A stretch of 64,000 bases of DNA from Pseudarthrobacter defluvii (GCF_030816725.1 NZ_JAUSYG010000001.1:1364001-1428000); one strand, 5' to 3'; counted from the stretch's first letter, positions 30,001 through 42,221 are shown. Numbers and translations are program-made. Notes: a model not told the origin generated them from the sequence alone.

Positions 30001-31183
30001 GCGGAAGGTTTCCTGGGCTGCCATGGACGACGACGTGGGCGGCAGCCGCGCTGGGATAGCCCGCCAGTTGCATGAGAAGGGACCGGATGACACCGTCTGC
30101 TGAAAACCGCGGGCCCCGTACTGTGGTGAGCCGGTGCTGGGGGTCAAGCAGGAGGGGGACCACTCCGAGGGCTGGAATTGCCTGTTCGGCGCCCGTTGGT
30201 TCAATACGAATATTCGGTGCCTGTTCTGCCTGCCCCAGCCGCAGCCAAATGCCATCGAGAGCAGAACCATCACTCGGCGCCTCTCTTTCCCGTGCTGCTG
30301 CCAACGCCACGAGCGGCAGGGGAGGTGCGGCCCGCCGTCGGCGCTTCCTGTCTTCCTCGACGGCGGCCTGCACAGCGGCGAAGAGTTCCCGCCTCTGCCG
30401 CCTTCCAGTGAGTGCGGGGATCAGGATTGAGAACGCGGAAACCAGGGAAAAGGCAAGGAACATCCACATCCCCGTCAGAAGTGCCAGCAGCACCCCGATG
30501 GCGAGTGGGAGAACCGCGGTCACCAGAAGCGCAACGCGGTTTCCGGCCTCGACCCGGCCGGAGACCACGAGGGGTTCCACCACCGACCTTCCGGCATCTG
30601 CGAGGATCCCCGGGGGCAGTTCTGCAAAAACCAGCGACAAGTCCGACTGCCCGCACCTGATGCTGGAGTCCGTGGAGATGACGGTGCTTCGGATTCGCTC
30701 CCCGTTAACGTACGTACCGTTGGCACTGTCCAGGTCAACCAGCATGATGTCCGTGTCAGTGACGACTACACGGGCGTGTTCGCGGGAGAGTTCGGGATCC
30801 TGAATGACGATGCGTGTTCCGCTGCGGCCAATGCTGTAGCTGCCACGCCGTAGCGGCACGACTGTGCCCGCTGCCGCTCCGCTGTCGACGGCGAGGGCCA
30901 GCGGAACGGCAGAACAGTCGCCGTGCTGGAGCTTAGGCCTTCGCCTAAGGGGCGTGGCGCCGCCGTCGACAAAGATTGCCGCCTCCACCAGCGGCGGAAC
31001 GCCGAGGACCAGGGAGCGCAGATCCACTCCGTCCACGGTGACCTCGCCCGCACCGAAGTTCTGTACCAGTTGGTGGTGAATCACCGAACCGGAAGTGCCA
31101 GGAGGGGCATCGATGGACAGTTCCACAGGTGGCTGGACCTTCGGTGACCCTGGGCCGCCAACCAGTGTGCAGTTAAGTGTCAT
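27083..31183 (-). CDS. FHA-FtsK/SpoIIIE ATPase, EssC/EccC-like (type VII secretion type)
   Basis: A 1366-residue protein with the architecture of the Firmicutes type VII secretion ATPase EssC. It has an N-terminal FHA region (about 110-190, GRSG, SREHARVV, NGTYVNG), two membrane helices (about 215-258), then tandem FtsK/SpoIIIE domains. The first is canonical (Walker A GTTGSGKS 576-583, Walker B LVIVIDEF, MATQRP sensor). The middle one is degenerate (GSPASGAGE, no Lys). The third has an intact GSHGSGKT (1211-1218) and FLVDDVDLL. ATG 31183 follows AAGGAT by 8 bases; the frame extends to 31234 without support. No WXG100, EccB, EccD or EsaA-like gene is within reach. Confidence 0.88.
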   Translation of the reverse strand: MTLNCTLVGGPGSPKVQPPVELSIDAPPGTSGSVIHHQLVQNFGAGEVTVDGVDLRSLVLGVPPLVEAAIFVDGGATPLRRRPKLQHGDCSAVPLALAVDSGAAAGTVVPLRRGSYSIGRSGTRIVIQDPELSREHARVVVTDTDIMLVDLDSANGTYVNGERIRSTVISTDSSIRCGQSDLSLVFAELPPGILADAGRSVVEPLVVSGRVEAGNRVALLVTAVLPLAIGVLLALLTGMWMFLAFSLVSAFSILIPALTGRRQRRELFAAVQAAVEEDRKRRRRAAPPLPLVALAAAREREAPSDGSALDGIWLRLGQAEQAPNIRIEPTGAEQAIPALGVVPLLLDPQHRLTTVRGPRFSADGVIRSLLMQLAGYPSAAAAHVVVHGSPGNLPLPARYLPGVTLTATINATLRVVNSAHPPGCNFGVLLIRGEPEAVEAEHRVSEAALQRGWQVLHFFPDEEEGPVRDVLLSERNSVLLLDGRKTAFVPDLVPEEVFTSFCRRLATEHFEGGAQDKAVPSDCSLDQVLDLTPAAIAQRWNSSGQCDGLAAPLGLGASGIKLIDLHSDGPHLLVAGTTGSGKSELLRSLTLALALSHPPERVNFFFIDFKGGSGLGPLSSLVHCVGLQTDLSPAEMDRTLASLRAEVRLRENCLSAARVPDISAYASAPAARDLVLPHLVIVIDEFRMLVDDAPEVLRELLRIASIGRSLGIHLVMATQRPQGALTADIRANVTSNIALRVQSDMESVDIVNSKDAAAISIGTPGRAFLARGAEAAEEFQGASLAVTSEIVHPAAVEVRRTIDYLASPETDSGSSKSSTPTPAQAVEPLAAMVRDLCAAQWKPPPRRPVAPPLPEQLEDPAPGDTASDPETAERAGIQPLSPNGEIGLGLMDVPEKQEVEALVWSPSHGHAAFIGSPASGAGEGLELAVRKLISGPAETHFYLLDAPGTFMSLAGAARTGAHAGLHDLRRGVRILERLVGELGQRSSNGAAGQVRLVLVIAGWGSWVSAFRSGPLAWAEDLVHDLVRDGDRAGITLLLSGERELVTARFFGSLPNRFYFPAGSTEESRAMWPRLPSIPAVRGRAAAFGPVSGGGPTVCQFYRAPVPARAGSCSPNYRPASSPPFRVEPLPSTVTVRQVAAMAGPAEVAPPSEQPLPGRELRDGGHQSGRRATIQPAGLCGRQRDIFLGVAGDEPAPMSFQLPAASVMAILGSHGSGKTNTLHALEALNPGQSWYPCPGSPEDAEGFWAELLVQTTAGKVPRGTIFLVDDVDLLPPPAVRDLAQVNALGFPAAVTAAFSPLLLQRVPLMMNARASGVGLLLCPRSAADGDLFGSRFELESNPPPGRGILVRDGRSFPIQVALAEAGG

Positions 31184-31256
31184 GGTTGGGATCCTTCGTG
31201 TAGATGCATACACGCTAGCCATGGCATGCACCACGGGTCAGGCGGTTCAGGAGCTA

Positions 31257-31265
31257 TGTGGATAA
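31257..31265 (-). promoter_or_regulatory. perfect DnaA box
   Basis: TGTGGATAA on the plus strand is the exact reverse complement of the DnaA 9-mer. It lies in the 180-base divergent region between the EssC-like ATPase (start 31183) and the acetyltransferase (start 31364). Confidence 0.5.
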
Positions 31266-31363
31266 AAGTGCGGTTTCTGGGCTTCGTGGAAGGGGGCAGC
31301 GCGGTTAGGATCGCTACACCCCGGACTTGGCCAAGTCGGTCCGACAGTTGCGAAGGAGCCGTC

Positions 31364-31948
31364 TTGACCACGATCGCTGACAGCGCGGACGTTGATGCCG
31401 GAGCCCGCATCGGGGCAGGCAGCAAGGTGTGGCAACTAGCGCAGATCAGGGAGGAAGCACGCTTGGGGGAGAACTGCGTCATCGGCCGGGGTGCCTATAT
31501 AGGGCCTGGAGTGATCCTGGGGGAGAACTGCAAGGTCCAGAATTACGCGCTGGTATACGAGCCTGCAGTCCTTGAGGCAGGCGTCTTCATTGGCCCCGCG
31601 GTGGTGCTGACCAACGATGTCTTTCCCCGGGCTGTCACTCCGCAGGGCGTCCTCAAGACGGAGGATGACTGGGACAAAGTGGGTGTCACCATCCGGCAAG
31701 GGGCTGCCATCGGGGCGCGGGCCGTCTGCATAGCACCCGTGATTATCGGTGCGTGGGCCACGGTGGCGGCAGGCGCCGTCGTCACCAAGGACGTGCCGGA
31801 CTTTGCGCTTGTTGCCGGGGTGCCCGCGCGGCGTATCGGCTGGGTCGGTAAGGCAGGCGAGCCGCTCCGGCAGGAGGGCGGGCAGTGGATTTGCCCCGGT
31901 ACAGGCGAGGCCTACGTCGAGGACAAAGGGGAGCTGCGCCCCGCCTGA
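31364..31948 (+). CDS. left-handed beta-helix N-acetyltransferase (WbpD/WlbB-like)
   Basis: A 194-residue hexapeptide-repeat acetyltransferase resembling WbpD/WlbB enzymes, which acetylate the 3-amino group of UDP-diaminoglucuronate-type sugars for surface glycans. Imperfect [LIV]-G-x4 repeats run through the protein (ARIGAGSKVWQLAQI, LGENCVIGRGAYIGPGVILG, VTIRQGAAIGARAVCIAPVI). YALVYEPAVLEAGVFIGPAV and VFPRAVTPQG contain the usual active-site loop. TTG 31364 follows AAGGAG by 6 bases. No matching dehydrogenase or aminotransferase is nearby, so the substrate is uncertain. It opens the glycan locus. Confidence 0.82.
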   Translation: MTTIADSADVDAGARIGAGSKVWQLAQIREEARLGENCVIGRGAYIGPGVILGENCKVQNYALVYEPAVLEAGVFIGPAVVLTNDVFPRAVTPQGVLKTEDDWDKVGVTIRQGAAIGARAVCIAPVIIGAWATVAAGAVVTKDVPDFALVAGVPARRIGWVGKAGEPLRQEGGQWICPGTGEAYVEDKGELRPA

Positions 31949-31985
31949 CGCCATCCTGTGCGCCGGCTCACAGCGGGCGGGCTGA

Positions 31986-35277
<3,292 letters not shown>

Positions 35278-35281
<4 letters not shown>

Positions 35282-36159
35282 GCGCAATCGCCTCCGGTGA
35301 GCTAACCACTCCCGGACTTGGAGGTGGACTGCGCGACATTAAGCAGTCTGGCTTCCTACTTAAGCTGCTGGTCCGGAAAGAGCTCAAGGTGCGTTACCGG
35401 GGCTCCGTGCTGGGCCTTCTCTGGTCGTATGTGAAGCCAGGAGTGCAGTTCATCGTCTTTTATGTGGCCTTGGGCGTTTTCCTCGGCCTCGAGCGAAGCG
35501 CGCGGAACCCCGAAGGGCTGGCCAACTATGCGGTCTACCTGTTTTCGGGCATCGTCCTGATCAATTTCTTTACCGAGGCGCTGGGCAACGCGGCAAGGTC
35601 CATCGTGAATAACGGAAACCTCATCAAGAAGATCTATCTTCCTCGCGAGCTCTTTCCCGTTGCCTCCGTCTGGGTATCGGCAGTGCACTTCTTCCCGCAG
35701 TTGGTGGTGCTGGTCATTGGGTGTGCCCTGGCTGGCTGGCATCCCAACCTCATTCAGCTGCTGGCTGCCGTTGCGGGTTTCGTCATCGTGGCTCTGCTGG
35801 CTACCGGGCTGGGTCTCCTGTTCGGGGCTGCCAACGTCTACTTCCGTGACTCTGAGAACCTGGTGGACATGCTCCTGATGATCGCCACTTGGGCTTCCCC
35901 GGTCATGTATGCATGGTCGATGGTCCAGGAAAAGCTCGGCGCAGGTTGGTTCGCCGTTTACCAAGCGAACCCGATCACGATCGGGGTGGAACTTTTCCAC
36001 TATGCGTTCTGGTTCCCCACCACGGACGGATCCGCGGTCATGCCCCCGAACCTCTTCAGTCTTTGGCTCTTTGTTGGGCTGGGTGTGGCCCTGGCCATCC
36101 TCCTCCTGGGCCAGTTCACCTTCCGGCGCCTTGAGGGCCGTTTCGCGCAGGAGCTCTAA
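35278..36159 (+). CDS. ABC-2 polysaccharide exporter permease (Wzm-like)
   Basis: A 293-residue ABC-2 type permease with six predicted membrane helices and the conserved cytoplasmic start LLVRKELKVRYRGSVLGLLW. It should export a lipid-linked polysaccharide together with the ATPase encoded directly downstream. GTG 35278 overlaps the stop of the galactofuranosyltransferase gene. In mycobacteria a homologous Wzm-Wzt pair exports the lipid-linked galactan, and here it is joined to glf and a GlfT2-like gene. Confidence 0.92.
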
Positions 36160-36885
36160 GTGGTCAAGGCAATTGAAGTTTCCGATATCAGCAAGCAGTT
36201 TGTCCTGCGCCACACAAGGTCCATCAAAGAAGCAGTCGTCTGGCTTATAAAGGGGCGCAAGGGAGATCTGTCCGAAAAGTTCCACGCCCTGAAAAACGTC
36301 TCCGTGGACATTGAGGCCGGGGAAACCGTGGCGCTCCTGGGCTTGAACGGTTCCGGCAAGTCCACCCTGCTCAAGCACATTTCGGGAGTCATGCTCCCCG
36401 ACACTGGATCGGTAAAGACGAGGGGCCGGGTCGCCGGACTCATCGAAGTCGGCGCCGGTTTCCACCCCGACCTTTCCGGCCGGGACAATGTCTTCCTCAA
36501 TGGCGCCATCCTGGGAATGACTGAGCAACAGATCAAGGACAGATTTGACGACATCGTCGAGTTTTCCGAGATCGGCCAGTTCATAGACACCGAGGTCAAG
36601 TTCTACTCCTCGGGGATGTATCTAAGGCTGGCCTTTTCGGTGGCTGTGCATACAGACCCCGAGGTCTTCTTGATCGACGAGATCCTCGCTGTCGGTGATG
36701 AGCCTTTCCAGCGTAAATGCATCGACAAAATCCAGGATCTGGCGCGGGACGGCAAAACGCTGGTGGTGGTGAGCCACGACTTGGACCTTGTCTCAAGGAT
36801 CTGCAAGCGCGGTGTTCTCCTCAAGCATGGTGAACTGATTTTCGACGGCCCGATCCACGACGCCGTCGGCTTGTTGCGTAACTAG
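36160..36885 (+). CDS. ABC exporter ATP-binding protein (Wzt-like)
   Basis: A 241-residue ABC ATPase: Walker A GLNGSGKST (61-69), Q-loop region LIEVGAGFHPDLSGRDNVFL, signature YSSGMYLRLAFSVA, Walker B VFLIDEILAVGDE and switch His in VVVSHDLDL. It lacks the long C-terminal carbohydrate-binding domain seen in Wzt proteins that recognise capped O-antigen, so the exporter probably recognises the lipid-linked chain without a terminal cap, like the mycobacterial galactan exporter. GTG 36160 follows directly after the permease stop. Confidence 0.93.
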   Translation: MVKAIEVSDISKQFVLRHTRSIKEAVVWLIKGRKGDLSEKFHALKNVSVDIEAGETVALLGLNGSGKSTLLKHISGVMLPDTGSVKTRGRVAGLIEVGAGFHPDLSGRDNVFLNGAILGMTEQQIKDRFDDIVEFSEIGQFIDTEVKFYSSGMYLRLAFSVAVHTDPEVFLIDEILAVGDEPFQRKCIDKIQDLARDGKTLVVVSHDLDLVSRICKRGVLLKHGELIFDGPIHDAVGLLRN

Positions 36886-36997
36886 CCATAAAAACTTTCC
36901 TTTCGCGGATGTCTGCCTGAGACGTCCGAGATGTTTTCAGGAGGCAGCCGCGGGCCCGCCCACCGCGTCTGCGCTCCGATAGCCGTATGGAGGACTT

Positions 36998-39025
36998 TTG
37001 TCTTGGTTTGATGCAGTACCACAATTTGTCCTCGCGGTGGCCCTGCTCTTCATTCCAGGCCTGGCTGTGGCGTTCGCAGCGCGGCTTCGCGGGCTTCGAG
37101 TATTTGCTGTTGCCCCGGGGATCAGCGTTTCGATAGTGGCTGTTTCCGCGATCGCCGCTCCGTTTGTGGGAGTTCGATGGTCGCTACTGCCCGTCTTGGT
37201 TACAGCGGTAGTGGTAACCGGACTCGCCTTTGCTGCCGCAATTGTGGTTTCGAGGAAGCGCGCACCACTGCCGCCCAACAGGTCGCGGAGCGCGTGGGCG
37301 TGGGGGAGCGTGGGTGCTTCTCTCTTGGCAGTGGTCCTGGCTGCGGTGTTGATTTCCCGACGGCTCATTCAGGCCATAGGCCAGCCGGAGGCGTTTTCCC
37401 AAACCTTCGACAACGTCTTCCATTTAAACGCCATCCGCTACATTCTCGATACCGGTTCCGGGTCGTCGTTGACGCTGAATGCAATGACTGGGGCTACATC
37501 TTATCCCGCCGCTTGGCACGATCTTGTTTCGCTCGTGGTAACCGCAGGGGGAGGTGGGATTCCGGAATCCGTAAACGTCATAAACATTGTCGTGGCAGCC
37601 CTCGTCTGGCCCCTCGGCTGCCTCTTCCTTGCTCAAACGATCTGGGGAAGCCGCCCTGCGGTGCTCCTGTCGGCGGGTGTTCTGTCGGCGGCTTTCGGCG
37701 CCTTCCCCATTAGCTTGCTTGACTTCGGGGTTTTGTACCCGAATTTCCTCGCCGTTGCGCTCCTGCCACTCGTCGTGGCCATCACGCTGGAAATGCTCGG
37801 CCTGTCCCAGGTACCAGCAAACTCCAGGATCATCGCGGCGCTGGTTTTGCTTGCCGTGCTTCCGGGCCTCGCCCTGGCCCACCCGAGCGCAGCCATGGCA
37901 TGGATTGCCATGGTGGCGCCTCCCGTCGCCTACGTCTACGCCTGCCTTGCGGTGCGAACCCTCTCGTCCACCCTAGGGCGGAGGCGAGTGCTGGCTATCG
38001 TCGCTTTTACGGCGGCAGCCGCGGCCGCCGTCGTCATAGTCCGCATTCTGTGGAATGCTGTCCGGCCGCCGGCCGAGGCTGCCTTTTGGCCACCGGTGGA
38101 AAGCACGGGCCAGGCAATCGGCGAAGTCATCGCCAGCTCGGCGATCGGCAGGCCCGTCGCCTGGGCGGTGCTGCTGTTGACCGTAGTAGGACTCTACGTG
38201 ACGGTCAGGTCTGTCCGGCACGTGTGGCTGTTGGGCACGTATGCGGTGGTGGCGTTTCTGTTCATCGTGGTCAGCTCCTTCCCCGCTGATGAATTCCGAA
38301 GCTTTTGGACAGGCATCTGGTACAACGATCCGCCAAGGCTTGCCGCGCTGTTGCCTATGGTGACGCTTCCCTTCGCATGTCGCGGCGCGGTTGTCATTTG
38401 GGAACTCATCCTCAAGGCTGGGAGGACGGGTCAAGCCTTCTTGAGCCACAGGAGATCAGCAGGTGGTGGCTCCGCTGCAGGAGCAGGCCTGGTAAAGCCG
38501 GTAACCTATCTGGTCGCCTCCGGCTTGGTTGCCCTGGTGGCGCTTGGTTTTGTCACGCAGCGCCAAAATGTTCGCCAGGCCCAGGATTCCATGGCGGGCT
38601 CCTACCGGCTGTCCGACGACTCACCCCTGGTTTCCAAGTCCGAGTTAGAGCTGATCGACCGTCTTCCCGGTGAGGTACCGGCAGACGCCGTCATGATGGG
38701 GAACCCGTACAACGGGAGTTCCTTGGCATATGCCTTGGCAGACCGGAAACTGATCCAGCTCCACATCCTCAGCGCGGTACCCGATGGGACCGCCGCGCTT
38801 CTAAACGGACCTGTTCCTGCGAAAGACGACCCTTCAGTCTGCCCAACAGTGAAAAAGCTGAACATCGAGTACATTCTGGACTTCGGACACCGTGAGGTAC
38901 ACGGAAGGGACAACGGCTACAAAGGTTTGGACGCGCTGATATCTGCGGGAAGGGCAACACTGGAAGACTCGCAGGGCCAAGCGAAGCTCTACAAGCTTGA
39001 CCTGTGCCCGGCATCATCTGAATAG
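36998..39025 (+). CDS. large multi-spanning membrane protein (DUF6541-like)
   Basis: A 675-residue integral membrane protein with about 13 hydrophobic helices and a C-terminal extracellular domain of around 120 residues (SKSELELIDRLPGEVPADAV, VCPTVKKLNIEYILDFG). This layout matches DUF6541, a GT-C-like membrane family found in actinobacterial envelope glycan loci. An acidic pair in the first loop region (QTFDNVFHLNAIRYI) could be the catalytic DxxxxH site used by GT-C enzymes. TTG 36998 follows GGAGG by 4 bases. Enzymatic function is inferred only; transfer from a polyprenyl-linked sugar is the likeliest idea. Confidence 0.78.
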   Translation: MSWFDAVPQFVLAVALLFIPGLAVAFAARLRGLRVFAVAPGISVSIVAVSAIAAPFVGVRWSLLPVLVTAVVVTGLAFAAAIVVSRKRAPLPPNRSRSAWAWGSVGASLLAVVLAAVLISRRLIQAIGQPEAFSQTFDNVFHLNAIRYILDTGSGSSLTLNAMTGATSYPAAWHDLVSLVVTAGGGGIPESVNVINIVVAALVWPLGCLFLAQTIWGSRPAVLLSAGVLSAAFGAFPISLLDFGVLYPNFLAVALLPLVVAITLEMLGLSQVPANSRIIAALVLLAVLPGLALAHPSAAMAWIAMVAPPVAYVYACLAVRTLSSTLGRRRVLAIVAFTAAAAAAVVIVRILWNAVRPPAEAAFWPPVESTGQAIGEVIASSAIGRPVAWAVLLLTVVGLYVTVRSVRHVWLLGTYAVVAFLFIVVSSFPADEFRSFWTGIWYNDPPRLAALLPMVTLPFACRGAVVIWELILKAGRTGQAFLSHRRSAGGGSAAGAGLVKPVTYLVASGLVALVALGFVTQRQNVRQAQDSMAGSYRLSDDSPLVSKSELELIDRLPGEVPADAVMMGNPYNGSSLAYALADRKLIQLHILSAVPDGTAALLNGPVPAKDDPSVCPTVKKLNIEYILDFGHREVHGRDNGYKGLDALISAGRATLEDSQGQAKLYKLDLCPASSE

Positions 39026-39205
39026 GGCGTCGACTTGCACGTGACTGAGTGGTCATTAACAGGTCTCTCTGCGACAACCCTTCACGTCGTCGCATGCTCA
39101 ACGCATTCTCCTGCCGGCAGCAGACCGGGCTTACGTACCGCGGTTCCAACCGGGACACACGCGAATGGTGTTCTAATTTTGAATTGAGAGAGGGGGCCGC
39201 AGAAA

Positions 39206-40558
39206 TTGGTAGAAACTTCACTGCGTGGACAGACAGGCGAGATGGAAGGTGACCCGGGAACTTCCCATCGCTGGCGCGGATTCGCGCGATGGATGTTGAA
39301 TGGGGGTATTGTCCTTCTGGGTGCATCGGTTGCATTTGCCAGACTGCCTTGGGACGCGCAACGAACCATTTGGGCTGAAGATGGTGGGATTTTCCTAAAT
39401 GACGCCCTAAATGGCACTGGGTGGGCCGGAATTTTCTCGCCCTATGAAGGATATCTTCACGTTATTCCTCGCCTTGGCGCTAACCTGGTTGTTAGCCTTT
39501 TCGCCGTTGGTAATTTCGGACTGGCCATGAACTTCGCCAGTTGCCTCGTTGTATCTTTAGTAGCTTTGCTGGTTTTTTACTTGTCGAAGCCGTTTTCGGA
39601 CAGTTTGCTAGTCAGACTCTGTTGGGCTTCCCTGACGATCCTGGTTGCACCAGGGCCGTTGGAGACGCTGGCAAACTTTGCTAATGTCCACTGGTATCTT
39701 CTATGGCTTACGCCGTGGCTGCTGCTGAAGGCTGCAAGGAGTAGAACGGAAGGAATACTGCTCTTCGTGGTATCTCTTCTTGTCTCCCTTACGGAGATAC
39801 TGTCTGTCATGTTCTTACCGCTATTTTTTTATGGCCTTCGTGACAAATCGAAGTGGTTTGCGAGAGGAGGCTTGATTACCGGCATAGTTTGTCAGGTTGC
39901 TACCACAATTGCTTTCCCGCGATCTCCGTCCTCAGGCTATCCGGTTAACGTGCAGTCAGTCATTGAAGGGTGGTTTCTGAATAGCAGTAGCGCGTTGCTG
40001 TATGGCAGTTCCTTCAACATTTCGAACTTGGTTCGCTCATATGGACCCTTGCCTGTAGTCTTTGCTGCCGTGCCTTTTTTCCTTGTTTTCACTTTCATCA
40101 TGTGGAAGGGAAAATCATCACATCGTATTCTGGCAACTATTATGGTCGCGGCATCAATAGGTACCTGGGCTGCTACTCAAGTTGTGAACCCTCAGCCATT
40201 TTTTGACTACGCGTCATTTACTGACGCTGAGTGGGGTGGGTTTTTCCTGTCCCGCTACAGCACTGTTCCTTCGATGTTCCTCCTGGCCCTATTGCCCTTG
40301 GCCGCCGCAGTTCTCCTATCCTTCTCGCGCGCGGCGTGGTCGGCCGTGCTCGGATGTTTTTTAGTGTTACAGCTTGTCTTTTTCTTCCCAACTGTCGTCT
40401 CACGGTCTGAGGGTCCGGTCTGGAGCGAGGGAGTCAGGGCTGGACAGGAAGCCTGCCTAAAAGATCCGGGGTTAGTCGCCTCCGGCATCCAGATTGCACC
40501 GCGGGGATGGTTTGCGGACAAGGTAAACATAAGCTGCAACAGACTTTTGGAGCGGTAG
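39206..40558 (+). CDS. multi-spanning membrane protein of the glycan locus, GT-C-like
   Basis: A 450-residue membrane protein with about ten hydrophobic helices. The first loop holds AEDGGIFLNDALNGTGWAGI, an acidic motif at the place where GT-C glycosyltransferases carry catalytic residues. I recognise no named family. The DNA is visibly richer in A/T than its neighbours (runs such as CTATTTTTTTA), and codons ending in A or T are frequent, suggesting recent acquisition. The start is uncertain: TTG 39206 has an AGAGGGG site 11 bases upstream; ATG 39242 is an alternative. Confidence 0.72.
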   Translation: MVETSLRGQTGEMEGDPGTSHRWRGFARWMLNGGIVLLGASVAFARLPWDAQRTIWAEDGGIFLNDALNGTGWAGIFSPYEGYLHVIPRLGANLVVSLFAVGNFGLAMNFASCLVVSLVALLVFYLSKPFSDSLLVRLCWASLTILVAPGPLETLANFANVHWYLLWLTPWLLLKAARSRTEGILLFVVSLLVSLTEILSVMFLPLFFYGLRDKSKWFARGGLITGIVCQVATTIAFPRSPSSGYPVNVQSVIEGWFLNSSSALLYGSSFNISNLVRSYGPLPVVFAAVPFFLVFTFIMWKGKSSHRILATIMVAASIGTWAATQVVNPQPFFDYASFTDAEWGGFFLSRYSTVPSMFLLALLPLAAAVLLSFSRAAWSAVLGCFLVLQLVFFFPTVVSRSEGPVWSEGVRAGQEACLKDPGLVASGIQIAPRGWFADKVNISCNRLLER

Positions 40559-41009
40559 GCGCAAATCTGTGCGGTGAGGGCGCATGGATGTTCGTGCGGT
40601 TGCTGAAATTTTCACAGAAGCCATGGAAGGGCTTTGGCGGTCCGTTGTAAATGGCCTGCTTTGATGATGCTCGTGCCGCCGGTCTGGCCGTACTGTGCAA
40701 CAGGATGCGCGTTCTTGTAGTTGCGTGCGCTGGTGACCGCACACCGCTGCTGCGAAAGACCGGCTTTAGACCGTGGTCAAGAAGACCGCTCAGCCGGAAA
40801 CCAACCGGTTCTGGCGCAATATCTGCAGGTGATGGAAAGGGTCGCAGTCGTCGCGAGAGACCCGTTGGCGGGCAGCGTGCAAAGTCGCTGTCTGGCCAGC
40901 GAGCTGCCCCGCAGCTTTCCGGGTGACATCGCCGGTCACGAGCACCTGCCGATGCCGTAGCGGGACCCAGGCGGTCCCGTCGGGACTCATCTGCCGCAGA
41001 CAGAGGTGC
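40559..41009. other. 451-base intergenic stretch, no gene assigned
   Basis: This stretch lies between the convergent membrane-protein and flippase genes. Only short open frames occur (for example 66 codons on the minus strand, 40790-40990), with no ribosome site and no recognisable domain. I see no inverted repeats typical of an insertion-sequence end. It may be the remnant of a lost gene in a rearranged part of the glycan locus. Confidence 0.5.
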
Positions 41010-42221
41010 CTAGCCGGTGGATCTCAGGTGACGCCTTAGCACGCGTATTTGGAATGCGGCCACCGCCACTTCTGATAAAGCCATGCCCCAAACGACACCT
41101 GTCACACCAAAGTTGACAGCGCCAAGGAGTATCAACGGGACGCCAAAAAGAGCTCCAACTATTGTGGAGCTCGCGAGCTCCCTGGCCTTGCCAATGGGGA
41201 CCAAACAGGCGAGTCCGATGACTTGTGAAACGGCGACGGCGGCAAAACTAACACCCACAGGGGTGCTTAGGTTAAAGCCAAAGTTGTTTTGTCCCGGAAC
41301 AAGAAGCTGGGCGGCCCAGGGGCCCGCCGCAGCGAGAAGAGCGCCGCCCAAAAGCCCCATCATCGGGGCAAGCTGTGAAGCCCGCCTGATTCTATGGCCT
41401 ACGGCTTCAGGACCTCCGTCCGGAATCCAACCCTGCACGAATTGAAGAACAGGGGAGAACGCTGTGACTGCGAAGCGGAAGAGACGATCGGTTATTGCGT
41501 AGCTCGCCAACTGTGCGGGAATCAGCATATTGACGACCAGCATTGGCAAGTTGACGTAAAAACTACCCGTGGCGGCTGTTATGACACCATGTCGTTGCTG
41601 AGCCAACTGGCGGACCGAATTCCGCAAGGAGAAGATAGCGACAAGATGGCCGGCGCCCCCGCGAAATATGACCATTGCACTGATGACTACCGCGCAGAGG
41701 TTGAAGACGAGTTGCGTGGCAACCAATGAGGTCAGATCGTGGGTCATGACCAAGATCCCCACGCCCAACACAGTACCGAGCAACTGCGGGAGCGCATCAA
41801 AAAGGAATAACCTCATTGGCCTGCCCTCGCCGACAAAGTACCAGGAAGCCCCGACGAACGGCATGAGGTAGGCAGCCGAAGCGACACAAACAAACAGCAC
41901 TTCACGCGGCCTGAGGACAGCCAAAACAATCATCATGGCCGGAGCTGTCAGTAAGAACAGGTAGGCCCGCGTGATCAGCGAGTCCAGGAAGAGCTGCGGC
42001 CGATCCTTGCGGCCCAGGGAAGCTACCAAGCCCGGACCGATGGTTCCCCAGCCGAAGGCGACAATCACACCGAAGAGCGTTGCGAGAGTCTGCACAAGAA
42101 CCTGGACGGCCCACGCGTCAGCGCCGACCACTCTTGTGGTGACCGGTATCGCGAGGAGCCCAACGACAGTTCCTGCTCCAACCGTGAGGGCAAATGTACC
42201 TACGCGAAACAGGGCAGCCAT
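41010..42221 (-). CDS. polysaccharide flippase-like membrane protein (MATE/MOP superfamily)
   Basis: A 403-residue membrane protein with about twelve helices, opening with AALFRVGTFALTVGAGTVVG, in the style of Wzx/polysaccharide-biosynthesis flippases. These move lipid-linked oligosaccharides across the membrane. ATG 42221 has GAAGG 5 bases upstream and is preferred over GTG 42233. With the ABC pair nearby, the locus seems to hold two export routes, so two different glycans may be made. It is convergent with the AT-rich membrane gene and divergent from a GT2 gene. Confidence 0.82.
   Translation of the reverse strand: MAALFRVGTFALTVGAGTVVGLLAIPVTTRVVGADAWAVQVLVQTLATLFGVIVAFGWGTIGPGLVASLGRKDRPQLFLDSLITRAYLFLLTAPAMMIVLAVLRPREVLFVCVASAAYLMPFVGASWYFVGEGRPMRLFLFDALPQLLGTVLGVGILVMTHDLTSLVATQLVFNLCAVVISAMVIFRGGAGHLVAIFSLRNSVRQLAQQRHGVITAATGSFYVNLPMLVVNMLIPAQLASYAITDRLFRFAVTAFSPVLQFVQGWIPDGGPEAVGHRIRRASQLAPMMGLLGGALLAAAGPWAAQLLVPGQNNFGFNLSTPVGVSFAAVAVSQVIGLACLVPIGKARELASSTIVGALFGVPLILLGAVNFGVTGVVWGMALSEVAVAAFQIRVLRRHLRSTG

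Noticed and set aside
40790..40990. Small minus-strand open frame of 66 codons in the gene-free stretch
   Set aside because: No ribosome site, no domain, and no transposase-like motif I could recognise; not supported as a gene or insertion-sequence remnant.
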